Part shown: positions 1 to 12,060 of the stretch, in pieces
Position numbering within the stretch: the first letter of the stretch is position 1
Layout: the number at the start of each line of letters is the position of its first letter
Assembly (NCBI GenBank): GCA_029204225.1
Contig: CM055105.1
Span: forward strand, 16,379,353-16,443,352
Direction: 5' to 3'
DNA: 64,000 nt
Source of the DNA: Diphasiastrum complanatum
Taxonomy: Eukaryota > Streptophyta > Lycopodiopsida > Lycopodiales > Lycopodiaceae
Notes under the pieces: generated by a model
What the model saw: the letters and a program-made list of their open reading frames with translations, nothing else
Told to the model about the DNA's origin: nothing
The model's database searches: none
Translations under genes and position numbers: made by a program

Positions 1-63
1 AGAAATGAACTCGAACAGAAAGTGTTCGTGTGCAGCAGAATGAGCTATATTACTCTTTCCCTA
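1..63. repeat. Fragment of a dispersed repeat
   Basis: These bases, read as reverse complement, closely match 50,719-50,779 (shared words such as AGCTCATTC and ACGAACACTTTC). The fragment is the left flank of the LTR starting at 64, so element A probably inserted into, or recombined beside, a copy of this repeat. No coding potential is seen. Confidence 0.5.
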
Positions 64-864
64 TGTTGGAAGTATTTCTTGTTCGTGCGACGGCTAGATC
101 TACTTATGGATGTAGTATAGGGATGTAGAGGATCGTCCACTTTCTAAGTTTCTACAACAAGCTTCAACGGAAATACGGAAATAATCAACAAAGATGAGAG
201 CACTAAGGCTTACCCAACTAGTGCCCAAAACGGAAATAAGGCTAATTAGAAAAAATCCTTGCTAAGACAAACCCAACTAGCAAGATTGCTAAACTAAGAC
301 CTAAATCAATACCGAGAGGGTTTGAAAGATAAATTGCGGCTAGCTAAATAAACCAATAGAAACATGCCACAATAATCCAATGAAAGGAGGCAAGAGGAGG
401 CCCGAGCACCTTTCCTCAAGCTATGCACCTTCCAATGAGAACACAAAGAAATAGAATGATAATCTCAAAGAGAGAGCAATTTAGCATAATCTCAGAGTGT
501 TGTTTACAAGGCAAATACCTTTCCTTTTATGGCAAGGAGGGTCTTCCATGAGTATCTACTAACTTATGGGACTAATCTGTTTCTAGCCTTTCTAGAACTT
601 CTAACTTAGGATTTAGAACTTCAAAGTTTCTTAACTTAGAAAAACTTAAGATAATATATTTCTAATATTAAGTTTCCTAAGTCCAAGTTCTAAATCTAAG
701 TTTAAGCTATTTTATTATTATTTAAGCTTCTATTCATGGGCTTACAAAACACATGCCATGAATGAAGTTTATTGATAGATACTCATACGTGGACTTACAA
801 AACACATGCCACAAAGTTTTAGTTCTTTCTTTTTATTTTCTCTATGTTAGCACAGTTGCTAACA
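64..864 (-). repeat. 3' LTR of element A
   Basis: On the plus strand it starts TGTTGGAAGTATTTC and ends GTTGCTAACA, so it is bounded by TG...CA. Its first roughly 700 bases recur at 16,020-16,711 with only scattered differences. The last roughly 105 bases have no partner because the right copy is truncated. Confidence 0.75.
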
Positions 865-882
865 TTATCCCCCTCCTTATTG
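865..882 (-). other. Polypurine tract of element A
   Basis: Read on the minus strand this is a purine run (AAGGAGGGGGATAA) directly before the LTR end. This is the expected position for priming plus-strand DNA synthesis and it fixes the orientation of the element. Confidence 0.6.
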
Positions 883-987
883 GATTGGTGGTCCCACATC
901 AATCGAAGCCTTTTCATCCTAGATCTTTTGTGCTTCTTGGAGGCGAGACTGTTGCTGGCGAGAGTGGTAGATTGTAGTGCCAATGCA

Positions 988-1933
988 TGTCGTACTATAC
1001 CAACAGGATTAATATAGATTTTATAGTAAATAATATTCGTTTCTAGACAGAAGTCCTTAACAACTAAAGTCCAAATTAATGGCTAAAGAACACGAAGAGT
1101 TTTAGAGCACGTAAGAAACTTATGTCAATGCCAATAAGGAAAACAGATCAAAGACTCAATTCTTCAGACATGGACTATCATCTCATATGTATACATACAA
1201 CTTTATTCAATGATCGTGCTAGATTGTACCAAAGATAGTCGTTATTCGAGTGCCGAAAAGAAAATATTCGCGACAGACAAATAAGATAGTTTTAAGACAG
1301 TTCTTTAGAGCATGCTTTACAGAAACACAACAAATGACTGTAATGCACTAGAGCGTCTGTCTAATCAGAGAGTAATTCATGAAATGCGTTAGAGATTGTT
1401 AGCAGACTCAAGATCACTCACACTCAACAGTGCGGAGAACAGAGATAAGAGAGAATAACTCACAGAACTCTATTCACTTCTTCAATCTCTTACATAAGCA
1501 TAAAATCTTCTCTCTTGATGATCGAGACTGAAGTGTGAGATCAATATATGTTCTACGGGACAAACAAACACACCTCTAAAACAACAGGTGCGTCGCTCCC
1601 GCAAAAGGGTCTAGTTAACAATTAGACTGAAAATACGTTCAACTATACCATAGGAGGTATACTTAACTATGAGTTAAAGTTACTCTAGTTTAACATGTCT
1701 TTTCGTATCTAGTCGTTTTGTATGGACGACCTAGTAAAGGTTATCCAAGATAATGTCTTTTCCTTTTAAAGGTCTTGTCCTTAATTACAAGGCAAGTACT
1801 TAGGAGATATATTCCCGAAAAATGACTTAGGCCTCTTCATGATTTATACTTAACTAGCTCATATCTTCATTTTCGAGTATATCATGCCATATATATGTTG
1901 ATATTCAATATTTAATATTTTCGTGGCATCACA
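988..1933 (-). repeat. 3' LTR of element H (internal deletion)
   Basis: Matches 8,777-9,989 from its TGT...CTATACCAAC start to its CATCACA end. It lacks about 270 bases present in the other copy, the break lying near 1,030, where the other copy reads on from about 8,830 to 9,118. Confidence 0.8.
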
Positions 1934-3890
1934 TATCCCCTTCCTCAAATGTGAAATGTCCTCGTGAACATATCATCTTCATTTCGAGGATTATTCGAGA
2001 AACATTCTTGTTCATCAGATTTTCGTTGAGGCGAAAAGATATTTCTTCGTGTATTTCATCCTTTAGATATTTCTTCGTCTTAGAGAATATGTGTCTTGCC
2101 GTTTCTTTAATTGAATAGGTTGTTTTGAGTTGATCTTTTAATTGTTGATGAAAACTGGAATCAAACTTCAAAACATCTTTAAACTTCAAAAATTCAGCAT
2201 CGCATAGAAACATCGCCACGACAAAGGCACGAATGAATATTCATGAACGATTCAGTTCTTCATATAATTTCTGAGCAAGATCCAAGTTCTGTTGAGCCTC
2301 GATCAACATCAAGTCTTCTTTTGATTTTGTGTAGCGGCCAACTGGTAAGTTGCCGAATTCTTCTAACTTAACCGGGAGCAATGTTCCATCGAACAGCTCC
2401 TGGGTTAACTTGGTATCTTCATCTGAATCACTATGTAGAGTGATTTCTTTACAGTAACGAGCTGAAAATCTAATAAAATTGCTTTTAACATAAAGATTCT
2501 GAACAGAAAATAATGTCTTCGCCACAAAGGTACCAAACTGCCAAAATGTATATGTCTAGAACTGCTTCTAACGGAATGACTTCCTTCTATCTTGCAAATT
2601 ATGTTGAATCTCCGCAAAATATTCTGCAAGGTTTCGCTCCCAATCCACATAAAGACTGAATAATTTTGGATGAGCCATATTTATGTTGATCAGCAATCCT
2701 GCATCATCGAATGTGTCTAGATCCACAACAGCTTGTGGTTTATACAGTTGAAACTGCGACTTTCGCTTCCAAAAATGTCGCTTGTTATCTTCGTTATGCA
2801 AAAATTGAAGTTCTTTGATTCGAATATATTCGAGAGCACACATAGCCGAAGAGCCTATGTATAACTCTGCTGATCCGAAAGGTACGACCTGGAACTTACC
2901 CTGGATTATGCCCCAGCAGAGACATCCTTTCTGCTCGATAGAGAGCTTGGACCATAACCAGAGAAAGTCGTCCTTCTCCCAAGGTCGCTTCCATTCGTCG
3001 AAGGCGATGCCTACTGCGCCTGGTAGCATCATGTAATCCACACGCCATTGCAATTCAATATTAAAAGCATGTGGACACCATTTCTAGAAGCGTTCAACAA
3101 ATGCACGGAATCTGTCAACACATACCTTTGACTGATTTCGCCGCATTCGCTTTGGCTGTGTAGATCCAGTTGCCAAGTCCTGAGTTTGCAACTCAGTAGC
3201 CAACTTCTGATCTTCCATTTGTTGCTTAAGATCTGACAGCTCCTGTTCGAGTTTGTCAATCTTTGCGACAACCTCCAAGAATTCTGGATGGTTTGAGGCT
3301 CCGGTGCAGGCAGACACAGCTTGGATTTGTTGTGTGAGGTCATCAATTCGAAGCAGGGCCTGAAGGTATTCATCATGTGCATCGGGCCCGCTACAAGATG
3401 GGGTGGCATCACTCGAGAGCTCCTTCAGCTCACCCAACACTTCCTCGACAAGAGCCTTTGCATCCTCGAGCGGTTGTAAGAACTCGACTCAAAAACTTTC
3501 GAGCATCTGGCCTTGGAGCTGGTTCAGCTTCGTGAGATCGACTGTGATTGACCCTGCATTGGTTCTCAGAGACAGAGCATCTTCTGCCTTTAGTCTTGTC
3601 ATTCGCTCCTCCTATAAATGTTTCTGGAGAGCGACATTGTGTTGATTCGCAGCCAAAAGTTGCTGCTTCAAATAATCATTTTGAGTCTGAAAATTGTCAG
3701 ACTTGGCCTGAATCGTCTTATTTGTCTGCTTCAAAGAATCAACTTTCTTTATTAGAGTCTGAAGCTGTGTTTCGAGAGAACGATTTTGTTCGATCAGCTT
3801 CGTGTTGTCTGATTCGAGCAAATCAATCTTCTCGAAAGACTCCTTCCGAGAGTCTAGAGATTTCCTCTCTGAGCTGATAAGCTGCATCAT
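1929..3890 (-). pseudogene. Third ORF of element H, coiled-coil protein, decayed
   Basis: Five open stretches (starting at 3,890, 3,440, 3,053, 2,525 and 2,219) all lie in one reading frame, so this is a single ORF of about 650 codons broken by a handful of nonsense codons (for example at 3,612, 3,084, 2,568 and 2,241). The first roughly 90 residues are strongly coiled-coil (ESDNTKLIEQNRSLETQLQT and similar heptads). A second coiled-coil segment lies near 3,300-3,180, followed by a Trp-rich middle (WEKDDFLWLWSKL) and an acidic/basic C-terminus. It lies where env-like or extra ORFs occur in plant gypsy elements, between pol and the 3' LTR. I recognise no known domain; it carries no signal peptide or membrane segment that I can see, which argues against an envelope protein. 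Its last codons end at the polypurine tract and just overlap the 3' LTR. Confidence 0.6.
1934..1950 (-). other. Polypurine tract of element H
   Basis: On the minus strand the bases before the LTR read TTTGAGGAAGGGGATA, a purine-rich tract at the expected site. Confidence 0.6.
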
Positions 3891-4156
3891 GAGTTGGCGG
3901 TGGTACTTATTTAACTCATATACGTTAGCCAGTAAATTTGATTACGAAATTTAGTGTCGCGAAAAATTCTCGAAAATACTTTAAAAATGATATTGAAATA
4001 TTGAGAGAAGTCAAGAAAATTTCTCGAAAATTCTTCTGAGTGTAAGGCTTTAACGACCTTTTTAATGTCTTCAGTTTCGAGACATCTTCGTAGTTGATGG
4101 TCAGCACCAAGCTTGTACAGAACATTGTTAATAATTGTATAGGGTGCTACCTTATA

Positions 4157-5662
4157 TTAAAAAATTGTCTTTTGCTCCAAATCGTAACCATCCGGATATA
4201 TCTGATCCTTGAGATAAGTAATGATATCAGAATATAACAAATTTGTAGATGAAATCTTGAATAAATGTTCATATGGAAAATCATCATTGATAGGGTCTTC
4301 AGTTTTTCCGGTGCTGCGCGATAGATAATCAACATTCGTATGATATTTTCCTTGACGAAGCTCTACTTGATAAGTGAATTCCTGCAGAAGTAGAACCCAT
4401 CGAGCAATTTGTCCTGATAGATCTGGTTTATTTACAAGATACTTAAGAGCATAATGATCCACATGAAAAATAAATGCATATCCCAGCAAGTAATGCCGAA
4501 ATTTTTTAACAGTGAAAATCATGCCAAGTGCTTCCCTTTCTATAGCCGAATAATTCTTCTCTGATGCACTGAGCTATCGACTCGCATAGTAGATGGGATG
4601 ATCCTTCTTCTGGTCGTCCTTCTGGCTTAGACAGACGCCAATAGCAAATGCAGAAACATGCACATAACTGTGAAATAAAATAGCCCAGTTGGGTGGTCTC
4701 AGAATAGGAGCATTGATCAACCTTTGCTTAAGTTCTTCGAATGCTTTCTGCTGTTCATTCGTCCACAAGTATTCCACTTGTTTCTTCAGTAGATGTGTAA
4801 GAGAGGCAGCAATAGAAGCATGATTTTGAATAAATCTCCTGTAATAGCCGACATGTCCTAAGAAAGCTCTTAGTTCACGTAAATTGGTTGGTATCTGGAG
4901 ATTCTTTATAAGCTCGACTTTATCTTTGTTGACTTCTATTTCTCTGTTAGATATTCTGTGTCCGAGCAATATTCCTTCTTTCATACCAAAAAAACATTTC
5001 TCTGGATAAAGAGATAAACAAATATCTTGACACCATTGCAATGTTAATTTCAGCTTCTGCAGGTGTGTCTTTATATCACTATATACACATAAATCATCAA
5101 TAGATATTTCGAGAAAAGTTCTCAGGAAGACAACGAAAATTAACATCATGATTCGCTGAAATGTCGCTAGAGCGTTACAAAGACCAAAGGGCATTTTGTT
5201 GTAGGCATAAGTGCCCCATTCCGTAGTGAATGTGGTCTTTGAACGATCCTCCTTTCACACTCCAACCTGATTATATCCAGAAAAGCCATCACAGAAACTG
5301 TAACGCTCTTGACCAGCAACCTAATCTAGGATGGAATCAGTGAAAGGTAGAGGATGATGGTCCTTCCTTGTGGCAGCATTGAGTATGCAAAAATCCTAGC
5401 ATATTCTCATTTTGCCAGTCTTCTTCTTTAAGACGACAACAATGGGTGAAACCCATTCACTACTTAAGACGTGATAGATTATACCTGCCTTAAGGTGCTT
5501 GTTAAGTTCGTCCTTGACCATGAGAGAGTACTTAGGATTGAGGCGATACTGTCTCTGTCCAACAGGTACAACATCTTTCTTAAGATCAATTCAGTGCTCT
5601 CCGAATTCTGCAGGTATACCCTTCAAATCACCGAGTGACCAGGCAAAACGTCTTGATACTCA
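4157..5662 (-). pseudogene. Gypsy reverse transcriptase-RNase H, 5'-truncated, decayed
   Basis: The minus strand encodes a Ty3/gypsy RT. Fingers and palm motifs read across about 5,520-5,195 with stops, then MPFGLCNALATFQ (just before 5,194) and the catalytic region ISIDDLCVYSD, where the usual Tyr of the Y-x-D-D motif is Ser. The thumb follows (LRAFLGHVGYYRRFI), then RNase H to about 4,157 with the FHVDHYALKYLV and YLSRSTG connection. In life this enzyme copies element RNA into DNA. The ORF is broken at about 5,195, 4,573 and elsewhere. It ends without an integrase, and upstream it is cut at 5,662 by element I. It is not functional. Confidence 0.8.
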
Positions 5663-6954
5663 AAGAAAGCAAATACTTTGGCAAAAGGGAAAGCCACACA
5701 GTGTTTCCGTTATCTTGAAAGTAGCTTATCACAAATCTAACTCCTATGATCTACGCAAATCACAAGATTGAAGGCTAGAGACACTTCACTAGACAATTCC
5801 AGTCCAAACACTGTGTATAGGCACAAACAATACATTGTCATAAACTTTCTATTACCAAAATGAATCACCATGAAAAGCACATAAGGTATTCACGGTAGAA
5901 ACAAGTTGTGTGTGATTCAGAACACTCAGATTTACATTATCTGTATTCACCATTTGCAGACTACAAAGATATGTGCAATACAGTCTAGACACTGCAAAGT
6001 AGAGGGATTGCTACACCTCTATACAAGAATCTGAGAACACAAAGGTTTTGAACTTGTAGATGAATAGCAAAAGCAGTAAATCTACATTAAAGCATCAACA
6101 GAGCTTCTGAGCCTCTGTTCTACATTGTGTCTGAATGATTTACAATGGCATAAGTTTGAAAACTTATAGCTAGAGGGGCCCATGCTAGAGGCTGTGGGCT
6201 TTGATAACTGTCTGCAAAGTGAGAGCAAATAAATATCTGACATCTGGAAATGACTGCCCATGAGCCAATGGAATGTTGCCACATAGGCATCAGCAGTTAG
6301 GAATAGAGTGACTGTCGTGCCATAAACAATCAGTGCGCTGAAACTGCCTCTTGGAGATGCGATGGCTACTAGGGATCGCTGACCTGCATGAGGAACAACC
6401 TCTCTTCGCTGCCCTGAGAAAAAAGAAGTGCGAAGGTGGGAGTCTCTGGCTGCGTGGAGGTGCTCCGAGGTAGGCACTAAAGAATGAACGAGGCTCCAAA
6501 AATCCTGAATAGTGCGAAATGTGCGACAATGGCCCTTCAGATTTGTAGTGCCTTGCTTTTGAAAATAGCAGTTTGCCCTTAGGAAGTGCGAAGATGGCGG
6601 GTTATAGTCAGCCGCTAAAACTGCCATTGAAACTTGACTCTCACACAAAGCCGAATAATGCGAGAATGTCGACTGGGCTTTAGAATATGACTATAACCTT
6701 AAGAATAGCTTGACGAAGGTTCATGCCTTCTTAAACCAATGACTTTTATAACTTAACAGAGCAACGGCTAGGCACAGCCATATGCCAAATTTATAAGTAG
6801 TAAAAGGGTTGCCTTAATGCCACAAAACAAATTTAAGTCGTACCCCACTGAATGCAGCTTATGATTAGGCTATACACAAAGACAAAGCAAAGGCTTAAGA
6901 TTTAGCGATAAAAATCGGAAATCATTAACAAATTGTTGAAACCAAGTCACCACA
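5663..6954 (-). repeat. LTR-like segment of element I (left)
   Basis: Starts abruptly after the RT of H and ends AAGTCACCACA just before a polypurine tract. Its first roughly 510 bases match 8,055-8,566. Confidence 0.5.
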
Positions 6955-7750
6955 TATTCCCCTCCTCAAGTGTGCAGCGGCTCGCGAACACTGAGAATAG
7001 GAACTATTGTAGAAGCTTTGAAGAGAATCTGAGAATAGGAACCATTGTCAAACCATTGTCGAAGCTTTGAAGAGAATCTAACTTGCCACAGTCTGCAGCC
7101 TTTGACAAGCCAAAGCCTTGATTGTACAGTCTTCAACAAGTAAAACTTCAGCATATATTACTTCCAAAAGTCAACACCATTTGACATAGTTATGAGCATA
7201 CGTAGAACAATCAGCTTTAATAACTTGGCTCTGCATCATTTAAATAATGTGATTTTGGACAGCAACACCAACAAGTCGTTAACTATGAACAGAACATAGA
7301 AAGATCAACATTTGTCAACAAGAGTCTTTAGACAGCATCACCACATCTTGGACATCACCAAAGCCTTAGAACAGGCTTTTATTTTAGCTTGAAGATCTTG
7401 TAAAAAATTGAAACTAAGCAAAACAGAGAAAGAAAAATAAGAATCTGATCTGGAAAAGCTTAGATATAGGTTTGCTTACGGAAAACTAGAATCTTATTGA
7501 CATGACGAAGAATCTTCAGACTGTAACATTACAAAAACTTAACACATTTTACAAACTGTAAATAATTTTAGGAACTCTACAAAATATCGAAAATAGAAAA
7601 TCAAAAGTGAAATGTCGAGTAAGGGTGGGCAAAACTCAGATTTCACTGTTCCTCTTCTGAAATGCTTGAAGAACCAGAACAGTAACCTGCGAATCTGAAA
7701 AATACAAACAAAAATCAAAATAATGATAGAACATCCTATTTGGCATTGCT

Positions 7751-7767
7751 CTCCGACAATGGTGCCA
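7751..7767 (-). other. Primer-binding-site-like sequence of element I
   Basis: On the plus strand CTCCGACAATGGTGCCA resembles the primer site of element H (ATCCCCGGCAATGGCGCCA). It is followed, as there, by a short spacer and an LTR start at 7,779. It is diverged from the tRNA-Asp 3' end. Confidence 0.4.
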
Positions 7768-7778
7768 AAATTGGTATA

Positions 7779-8567
7779 TGTCGCGGCATACCAACAACAA
7801 AATGATTGATATTTGTAGTATAAACGGGTATCGTTCCTACTAGAGAGCAATAAAAAGGCTAACACTGTCATTATTAGTACAAAACCAGAAATAACTAAGA
7901 ATGAATGGAGTGGAGAGGAGAAGTGATTGCAAACTGGTCATCAACAGATGTTTTCACAAGGGGCTGCCAGTACAACCGTATAAAGAAAACAAACACCTAG
8001 GAGAAAAATACTGAATACTTCATTATGGTTTTCATATTCAAATGGGAGTGAACTCAAGAAAGCAAATACTTCGGCAAAAGGGAAAGCCACACAGTGTTTC
8101 CATTATCTTGAAAGTAGCTTATCACGAATCTAACTCATATGATCTGCGCAAATCACAAGATTGAAGGCTAGAGACACTTCACTAGACAATTCCAGTCCAA
8201 ACACTGTGTATAGGCACAAACAATACATTGCCATAAACTTTCTATTACCAAAATGAATCACCATGAAAAGCATAGAAGGTATTCATAGTAGAAACAAGTT
8301 GTGTGGGATTCAGAACACTCATATTTACATTATCTGTATTCACCATTTGCAGAGTACAAAGATATGTGCAATACAGTCTCGACACTGCAAAGTAGAGGGA
8401 TTGCTACACCTCTATACAAGAATATGAGAACACAAAGGTCCTGAACTTGTAGATGAATAGCAAAAGCAATAAATCTGCATTAAAGCATCAACAGAGCCTT
8501 TGAGCCTCTGTTCTACATTGTTTCTGAATGATTTACAATGGCATAAGTCTGACAACTTATAGCCAGA
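7779..8567 (-). repeat. LTR-like segment of element I (right, truncated)
   Basis: Begins TGTCGCGGCATACC after a primer-site-like sequence. Bases 8,055-8,566 match the left copy, and homology stops at the word AGCCAGAG, where the leader of element H resumes. Confidence 0.5.
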
Positions 8568-8745
8568 GTTAGGAGTTCAAGTAACTGAGCAGTGATTTTG
8601 TCTAGATTTCTTCGACTAGTACTTTCACTTTGTCTTCGTAAAAATTCCTCTCTAAGCTTACGGTATCGTCTAATCTGAATTCTCTATCTGACATACACTA
8701 GAGATGGAGATGGATTTGTCAGATTTCTTATAACTTTCCTAAACT

Positions 8746-8764
8746 ATCCCCGGCAATGGCGCCA
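8746..8764 (-). other. tRNA-Asp primer binding site of element H
   Basis: The plus strand reads ATCCCCGGCAATGGCGCCA, which equals the 3' end of plant tRNA-Asp(GTC) except for one base. It lies 12 bases inside the LTR end, as expected for the minus-strand primer site of a gypsy element. Confidence 0.8.
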
Positions 8765-8776
8765 AAAATTGGTATA

Positions 8777-9989
8777 TGTTGTACTATACCAACAGGGTCA
8801 ATATAGATTTTATAAGAAAATAATGTCGTTCCCACAAAGGACAACGTTAAAGTTATGTTTTTGGTACAATTTACGACAAGTGATTTTGCGTGTTATTCTG
8901 GTTGTCAATAGACATTAAAAAGTAACCAGTATTACTTATGTTTGGGATGGCTAATGTTAATAAATTCAGAACAACAATCTGGCCTCTATCGAATCGAATG
9001 AAACGCGTTCTATAGATAAGATGTTATCAGAGTAGTACAACGATTAAGGTGTCAACAAGAGTCAAGAGTTGTTCGATGTATTCACAACTGTGCAGACAAT
9101 TAATTAATCGCGTTCGTGAACTATTCGTTTCTAGACAGAAGTCCTCAACAACTAAAGTCCAAATTAATGGTTAAAGAACACGAAGAGTTTTAGAGCACGT
9201 TAGAAACTTATGTCAATGCCAATCACGAAAACAAATCAAAGACTCAATTCTTCAGATAGGGACTGTCATCTCATATGTATACATACAACTTTATTCAATG
9301 ATCGTGCTAGACAGTACCAAAGATAGTCGTTATTCGAGTGCCGAAAAGAAAGTATTCGCGATAGACGAATAAGATAGTTTTAAGACAGTTCTTTAGAGCA
9401 TGCTTTATGGAAACACAACAAACGATTGTAATGCACTAGAGCGTCTGTCTGATCAGAGAGTAATTCATGAAATGCGTTAGAGATTGTTAGCAAACTCAAG
9501 ATCACTCACACTCAGCAGTGCGGAGAACAGAGATAAGAGAGAATATTCACTTCTTCAATCTCTTACATAAGCATAAACTCTTCTCTCTCGATGATCGAGA
9601 CTGAAGTGTGAGATCAATATATGTTCTACGGGACGAACAAACACACCTCTAGAACAACAGGTGCATCGCTCCCATGAAAGGGTCTAGTTAACAATTAGAC
9701 TGAAAATATGTTCCAATATACCATAGGAGGTATACTTAACTACGAGTTAAAGTTACTCTAGTTTAACATGTCTTTTCGTATCTAGTCATTTCGTATGGAC
9801 GACCTAGTAAAGGTTATCCATTAAAGGTCTTGCCCTTTAATTACAAGGCAAGTACTTAGGAGATATATTCCCGAAAAATGACTTAGGCCTCTTCATGATT
9901 TATACTTAACCAGCTCATATCTTCATTTTCGAGTATATCATGCCATATTTATGTTGATATTCAATATTTAACATTTTCGTGACATCACA
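8777..9989 (-). repeat. 5' LTR of element H
   Basis: Full-length LTR of about 1.2 kb, TGTTGTACTATACC to GTGACATCACA on the plus strand, paired with 988-1,933. Confidence 0.8.
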
Positions 9990-12060
9990 ATGCCCTCCAT
10001 CATTTGCCACCATAGTTTGTTCAGGAAGGGCATGGGTTTGTAATAATGGAGCATACCCTGTAGAAAGTTTGTGGGTTTTCCATAGCTCCACCATATCAAC
10101 GTGCAGGGCGGAAGTTAGTGCAGCGCAATAATAGAGCCTTGCTATGTTGATATGGTCGTCTTGCGTTCGCAGGTGTTTATTGATATGAAGGGCGATTGGG
10201 GGTAGCCCTCGATCCCAAAAACCTTTGAGTTCTATCAGAAATGCTACCAGTTCGCAATTATTCGCAAAATATCTGACGTCGCGAAGTCTCTCATTTGGCC
10301 GCTACATTCTAGCCTTCTTGAGAACTTCTTGCGAGTCCTGCTTGCCTCGTCGTCGTGCCGTTTGTTTTCTCTCGCTCATCTTTCGCCCCAAAACTTCAAA
10401 AACTTGGAAGTAGAGCTTACTTCCGAAATTAAGGGGGCCCCAAATATTCTCTTACCTTTTCCACGAAGCCCATTTCCTGCCAGCCTTCCACCATGGTCAC
10501 ATAGCATGACGACATGAAGGCCGCTCTGTAGTAAAGCCTGGCCATCATCTCATGGTCTTCTTCCGACTGGAGGGCCACATTAAGGTTGATTTTGATGGGC
10601 TCCAAGCCTCGATCCCATAAACAATCTTGCTGCATCAGAAAGGCCATGGATCTGCAATACTCGGCACTTTCTTGCACGCAAAGATCGACAGTTATTTTGT
10701 ATTTATGCCCAAAGTCGAGTAACTGCAGCCTCAGATCATCTGGGGAGGTTCTCTCTGAAATTCCCGAAATGACTGGCCAGTTTACCAACTCTACTCGTGG
10801 CTTTTCCACAGGCCATGGATTTTTGCGTTTGAGCGGCATGTAGAAGGGATCCACTCACTTCCATGCCGGTGCCTTCAGATACTCTTGGAGTCGCCTGCTA
10901 TCATTCAGGACTTTATTCCACCATTCTGGTTGCGGTTGTAACACGACAATGATCTTGGCCCTGGTGGAGTATTGTCTTTGATCGATGTTTTCTTTGTCTC
11001 CCCTCATGTTGGGAGGGTATTTCCTCTCAAATTTCTCTGACTCTCTTGTGTCAGCCAATTTGCCTCTGGGCATGGTAGGGGAAGTTGTCCTACGCGATAG
11101 GGGTGGCCTCGCCATATAATCATCTAGGGCCTTGGTGCCCATATCTTTCTCTTTAGTTCGCTCGCTTGTCGACGGCTCAGCTGCGTCCGTGTCTTGCATG
11201 GGTGAGAATCTTCTTGTCTCTGGTTGATCCGCCAAGAAGTCATCATCACCCCCCATGTCGGTGTTAGTTTCTGGAAGGTCAGGGATGGAATGATCTGGAG
11301 AGAGGCATGTGGGGGTGATAGGTTTAGGAGGAGGTGGGATCAACAAGTTATACGTCGCACCGGGGGAGTGGAGTTGTTGGAGGAACTCGTCCCATCGGGC
11401 TTTGTAGGTGTCAACTGGGCCTTTTGATGGGCCTATTATTTTGCTAGGAGGTGATGGAGAGAGGAAAGATGAAAGAATCGGGTAAATTGGATTGAATGTT
11501 TTGGAAAAGTTGAAAGCAGAGTAGGAGGAGGGGTTAAAAGTGAGAGGGGGTCGAAAAAAAGTTCTAGAAGCAGCCTCGGCTCTCTGGCCACCCAATCTCG
11601 AGCTACCGTCTGAAGGGTGGGTTTGCCCGCCTTGATTCTCTGTTCCATCATTCCCATCATCGTCCCGTGGCTTCGTTGATTGAGCGCCTGCTTGGGCCTT
11701 GCACGCTGTGTCCCACAATTGGTTCACCTTGTCCAAGACTTGCCCTTTGGCCTTCATGGTGTTTTCTAGCTGCTTCTGGGGCTCAAGGATGATCTTCTCT
11801 TGCTTGGCCACAATGTTTTGAAAATTTTTCTTTTCGGCTTCTCGTTCTTGGATTAGCCGCACGTATTTCTCCATCCGGATGGCTGAGGCCTGTGGGGCCT
11901 GGAATTGAATGTCCTCGGGCTTGACTAGAGGAGCATCGACTATCATTGCACCCGATGATCCATCTCGTACTTGGTTGATTTGGACCATCTGGTGCTTTAG
12001 TTGTTGATGGACCTCTTCCAGAGTGGATTTCTGCCCAGCCATCACGGATCTGGCTTCCAT
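9990..12060 (-). pseudogene. Extra ORF of element A with duplicated WDRGL/ARLYY module
   Basis: From 12,060 to 10,429 one minus-strand frame of 544 codons is broken only by a TGA at 10,857. Its N-terminal part is coiled-coil (roughly residues 10-120), then Ser/Pro/acidic-rich and probably disordered, with a run of five prolines. The C-terminal part contains a module with LWDRGLEPI and MMARLYYRAA. After a frameshift near 10,400 and a TAG at 10,304, a second frame to 9,990 repeats the module: FWDRGLPPI, then NIARLYYCAA and MVELW. The two modules agree at roughly 40% of positions by eye and are about 430 bases apart. I do not recognise the domain; the same signature occurs in the third ORF of element B (20.1 kb). 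The ORF occupies the position after pol, although pol itself is absent. Element H was inserted at its 3' end. Confidence 0.6.

Larger units (their letters stand above)
5663..8567 (-). mobile_element. Remnants of LTR element I, minus strand, nested in H
   Basis: A segment of about 510 bases is duplicated at 5,663-6,172 and 8,055-8,566. Between the copies lie an LTR-like end (CACCACA at 6,954) with a polypurine tract (6,955-6,970, minus strand), about 800 bases of noncoding sequence, and a primer-site-like stretch (7,751-7,767) next to an LTR-like start (TGTCGCGG at 7,779). This is the anatomy of a short non-autonomous LTR element. Its left LTR lacks the first roughly 275 bases and its right LTR the last roughly 780, and no target duplication is seen, so both outer sides were lost together with the adjoining part of H. 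A 188-codon open frame at 6,648-6,082 lies within the left LTR and shows no protein features. Confidence 0.5.
988..9989 (-). mobile_element. Gypsy-type LTR element H, minus strand, nested in A
   Basis: LTRs at 988-1,933 and 8,777-9,989 are flanked by ATGCA (983-987) and ATGCC (9,990-9,994), a 5-bp target duplication with one mismatch. Primer site (8,746-8,764) and polypurine tract (1,934-1,950) show minus-strand orientation. Inside, from the 5' end: a short leader, the remnants of another element (I, 5,663-8,567), RT and RNase H (5,662-4,157) and a third ORF of about 650 codons (3,890-1,929). Gag, protease and the start of RT are missing where element I lies, and no integrase lies between RNase H and the third ORF. 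Confidence 0.8.

Noticed and set aside
1929-3890. Third ORF of H as an envelope gene
   Set aside because: Position fits, but there is no signal peptide, membrane anchor or fusion-like segment; coiled-coil content suggests a different role.
6082-6648. 188-codon minus-strand open frame
   Set aside because: Lies inside the LTR-like segment of element I, has no domain, and part of it lies in the segment duplicated at 8,055-8,566, where no comparable open frame persists.
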